Shown here in pieces: positions 61,719 to 64,000 of a stretch of 64,000 nt of DNA. The DNA comes from an uncultured Treponema sp. (lineage in GTDB: Bacteria > Spirochaetota > Spirochaetia > Treponematales > Treponemataceae), in assembly GCA_947166355.1 (NCBI GenBank), contig CAMVDX010000001.1:124001-188000 (forward strand). The letters run 5' to 3'. The notes below the pieces were generated by a model. That model worked only from the letters and a program-made list of their open reading frames with translations. It did not search any database and was not told the origin of the DNA. Each line of letters opens with the position of its first letter. The first letter of the stretch is position 1. The position numbers and the translations under genes were made by a program.

Positions 61719-61806
61719 GGTGGTTTCGATACGCTTCGCTACTCAACCACCGTAAATGGCGTATTATGCGGTGATTGAGTGCCCGAAGGGCGTATCGAAA
61801 TCACCA
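61719..61806. repeat. Inverted pair of palindromic repeats
   Basis: A copy at 61719-61752 (GGTTTCGATACGC, CTCAACCACCG) faces an inverted one at 61769-61806 (GTGATTGAGTGCCC, GTATCGAAATCACC). The arrangement is the same as at 7278-7370. Confidence 0.75.
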
Positions 61807-61866
61807 AATGAGCCGAAAAAGCTGTATCATTTTGACACAGTGGTTTGAAATGAGAGCTTTTTTGAG

Positions 61867-64000
61867 TTATTTTGATACAAATGCCAATGCGTCGTTTCGG
61901 GCCTGCTCCATAATTTCCATGTCGCGGGAGAGGTCTGCAATGCGAAAACCGAGCTCGCCTGCCTGAACGGTTCCGTTGAGTTCTCCGGGACCTCGGGTTT
62001 TCAAATCCTGTTCGGCAATGTAAAAGCCGTCTGTGCTCTGGCGCAGGGCCTTCATCCGCTCAATTCCGGTTTCTGTGATATCCTTGCTGTAAATTAAGAA
62101 GCAGTAAGACTGTGCATCTCCACGGCCTACGCGGCCTCTCAGCTGATGCAACTGTGCCATGCCAAAGCGGTCTGCCCCTTCAATTACCATGCAGGTAGCG
62201 TTTGGAACATCAACTCCTACTTCTATTACAGTTGTTGCGGCAAGTACCTGAATTGCTCCGTCGCGGAAGTCCCTCAGAATCTGAACCTGTTCTTCTTCGT
62301 CAATTTTGCTGTGAACAAGTGCACATTTGTACTGCGGGTAAATATGGTCACGAAGGTGCGCAAAGATTTTTTCTGCTGATTTAATGTTTTCATCACTGTC
62401 GATTGCCGGGTAAACAAAATAAGCCTGATGTCCCTTTGCCAGCTCTTTACGTACAGCTTCGTAGGCGTTTATCTCATTTCCTTCTTTTACAAGGTAAGTG
62501 GTAATTGGTTTGCGTCCGGCAGGCATTGTATGGATGGAAGAAATATCCAGGTCTCCAAACACAGTAAGGGCAAGGCTCTGAGGAATCGGAGTTGCACTCA
62601 TCATTAAAAGATTTGGTTCAAAGGTAAAGCTGCCGACTGTCTGCCGTCCTTTTTCAATAATTGCCTGTCGCTGCAGAACCCCGAAACGGTGCTGCTCATC
62701 AATTACCGCAAGCTCCATATCCTTGTATTCTACGTTTGAAGAAAAGAGTGCGTGAGTACCGACAATAATATCAATTTCACCTTCTTTAAGCGCACGAAGC
62801 AGTTGATTTCGTCCTTTTGCACGGAGGTTGCCTGTCAGAAAGGCGGTGCGAACTCCCAGTGGGGACAACATGCGGGCAGTAGTTTCTGCATGCTGACGTG
62901 CAAGAATTTCAGTAGGCGCCATAAAGACACACTGTCCCTTCCAGCTGATGATTCTGAGACATACAAAAAGAGAAACAAGAGTTTTACCAGAACCTACGTC
63001 GCCCTGTAAAAGACGTGCCATTGTAAAAGTTGGTGAGATCGGAGGAGGCATGCCGCGGTCCAGCTGATTTAAGACGCGCTCTCGTTCCTTGTAGCTTCGG
63101 TCTATTTCCTCGTCCATTTCGTAAATGACTTTTCGCTGGTCGTCTGTGAGCGGGAAGGGCAGGGAATTAAAGAAGTCCAGTTGAAGGGGTGAGAGACTGT
63201 CGGTGAAGGTAGAAAGGTTAATGGACAATCCTAAACCGACCCTTTCGGCTCGGTTTTTAACGGATTCCCCATTGTATAAGGTTTCGATACACTCGCTACG
63301 CTCGTACTCAACCACCGGATTTTCCGAATGGCCCTTTCTCTTATAAGCCCGCTCGGCGATAATTTTCTGAAATTGAAAGAGTTCTTCGTAGACCAGAGTG
63401 CGACGCGCAGCCGTTACCTGAGACATTTTTGAAGGGCGGTGAATAAGACGTAACGCTTCCTGTTTTTGTAAAAGGCCACGAGCTTCAATAATCTCAGACG
63501 GCAGTTCGTTTTCAATTCCGAGGGCATACTGCTGTAAGGCATGACCAACAGCTTTTGAAACTGCCTTTTGGGTAAGACCTTCCGTGAGCGGATAAATTGG
63601 AATTATACCACTTTCCTTTGGAGGAATATGCGAGAGTTCGATGGATAATCCTAAACCGACCCTGTCGGCTCGGTTTTTAACGGATTCTCCATTGTATAAG
63701 GTTTCGATACGTCCTGGCGGGCACTCAACCACAGGGCAATCTTCATGTTTTATAGTCTCAAAAGTTGTGCTCTGCAGCTTTCCATATTTTATTTCAAATT
63801 TCCCGGTAACTGTAATTATAGTTCCAGGTACAAGAGTTTTTTCGAGGAATGCGCGGTTAAAGCAAATCAGTTCAGCAGTGCCTGTTCCGTCGGTTACAAT
63901 AATTTTTAAGGTCTTCATGCGGCCGTAGCCAAACCATTCATGGGCTATAACCTGTGCGACGGTGTGAACCTTGCCATTATTCGAGGCTTGTTCGCGAAAC
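61867..64000 (-). CDS. recG: ATP-dependent DNA helicase RecG, 5' end beyond the window
   Basis: The frame stays open to the last base of the window, so the N-terminus is outside. Visible are the wedge/OB domain (LKIIVTDGTGTAELICFN), Walker A in LLQGDVGSGKT, DEQHRFG, SATPIPQSL, and the C-terminal RGRVGRG and EQDLKTRGPGELNGT segments. RecG remodels stalled forks and Holliday junctions. Strikingly, the wedge domain region contains two near-identical in-frame inserts, ETLYNGESVKNRADRVGLG and ETLYNGESVKNRAERVGLG, encoded by palindromic repeats at 63641-63733 and 63221-63316. The protein is therefore longer than usual in this region, yet the frame is intact. Confidence 0.93.
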   Translation of the reverse strand, partial: FREQASNNGKVHTVAQVIAHEWFGYGRMKTLKIIVTDGTGTAELICFNRAFLEKTLVPGTIITVTGKFEIKYGKLQSTTFETIKHEDCPVVECPPGRIETLYNGESVKNRADRVGLGLSIELSHIPPKESGIIPIYPLTEGLTQKAVSKAVGHALQQYALGIENELPSEIIEARGLLQKQEALRLIHRPSKMSQVTAARRTLVYEELFQFQKIIAERAYKRKGHSENPVVEYERSECIETLYNGESVKNRAERVGLGLSINLSTFTDSLSPLQLDFFNSLPFPLTDDQRKVIYEMDEEIDRSYKERERVLNQLDRGMPPPISPTFTMARLLQGDVGSGKTLVSLFVCLRIISWKGQCVFMAPTEILARQHAETTARMLSPLGVRTAFLTGNLRAKGRNQLLRALKEGEIDIIVGTHALFSSNVEYKDMELAVIDEQHRFGVLQRQAIIEKGRQTVGSFTFEPNLLMMSATPIPQSLALTVFGDLDISSIHTMPAGRKPITTYLVKEGNEINAYEAVRKELAKGHQAYFVYPAIDSDENIKSAEKIFAHLRDHIYPQYKCALVHSKIDEEEQVQILRDFRDGAIQVLAATTVIEVGVDVPNATCMVIEGADRFGMAQLHQLRGRVGRGDAQSYCFLIYSKDITETGIERMKALRQSTDGFYIAEQDLKTRGPGELNGTVQAGELGFRIADLSRDMEIMEQARNDALAFVSK
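63221..63316. repeat. In-frame palindromic insert B in recG
   Basis: The composite element starts ATGGACAATCCTAAACCGAC, has an AAACCGA/TCGGTTT stem, and ends in a GGTTTCGATAC...CTCAACCACC palindrome. Confidence 0.85.
63641..63733. repeat. In-frame palindromic insert A in recG
   Basis: It shares about 66 bases with insert B at only a few differences (start ATGGATAATCCTAAACCGAC) and the same terminal repeat with a different inner stem. Confidence 0.85.

Overview
The window looks like a chromosomal segment of an anaerobic, host-associated spirochaete, most likely a gut or rumen Treponema (inference). Supporting points are moderate G+C, giant surface lipoproteins, anaerobic enzymes such as indolepyruvate:ferredoxin oxidoreductase, a shared-ATPase type sugar ABC operon, and three families of short palindromic repeats packed between, and sometimes inside, genes. 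No rRNA, tRNA, CRISPR array, phage or intact insertion sequence was found.

Layout. 1-1450: the 3' end of a TrpB2-type gene and a VapBC-like toxin-antitoxin pair. 1477-1682: an unexplained, strongly self-complementary element that is probably a structured RNA. 1783-9192: an aryl-acid module (iorA, an inserted adenine methylase, iorB, a CBS/SpoIIE phosphatase, a PaaK-like CoA ligase and an ACT protein). 9581-12499: HD-GYP protein, Era and a remnant of an Rpn-type nuclease. 12777-29513: a minus-strand surface operon with two paralogous transglutaminase-like proteins, one of them lacking the catalytic Cys and His, followed by a 4031-residue lipoprotein. 29696-33927: family II pyrophosphatase, an orphan Phd-like antitoxin and guaA.

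34202-52418 is a sulfur island and the most interesting part. A minus-strand operon encodes MetY, a siroheme sulfite reductase-like protein, TusA, thioredoxin, a ThiS-like carrier ending in GGGC, an E1-like activating enzyme and a JAMM protease. This matches the protein-thiocarboxylate route to homocysteine known from Wolinella (HcyS/HcyF/HcyD/MetY). The divergent operon runs yezD, metK, then an SsuABC-like organosulfur transporter with two binding proteins and two permeases, a radical SAM protein with an unusual Cx9Cx2C cysteine pattern, a flavin split-barrel protein and a MATE exporter. Beyond it lie a rhodanese-TusA-DsrE fusion and a FecBCD-like importer with a CbiK-like chelatase. A palindrome, ATTACCTAT-N7-ATAGGTAAT, occurs at the promoters of four of these transcription units (five sites, one degenerate), which defines a candidate local sulfur regulon. 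I infer that the island imports organosulfur compounds, desulfurises them without oxygen, and carries the sulfur to homocysteine, methionine and SAM.

52552-64000: a YihY/cyclic-nucleotide-domain fusion, a TacAT-type toxin-antitoxin pair, asnS with a relic second 3' end behind it, a LplB/YtcP/LipO-type sugar ABC operon with a LacI-type operator, a sigma-70 factor, and recG (cut by the window end), which carries two in-frame copies of a palindromic repeat.
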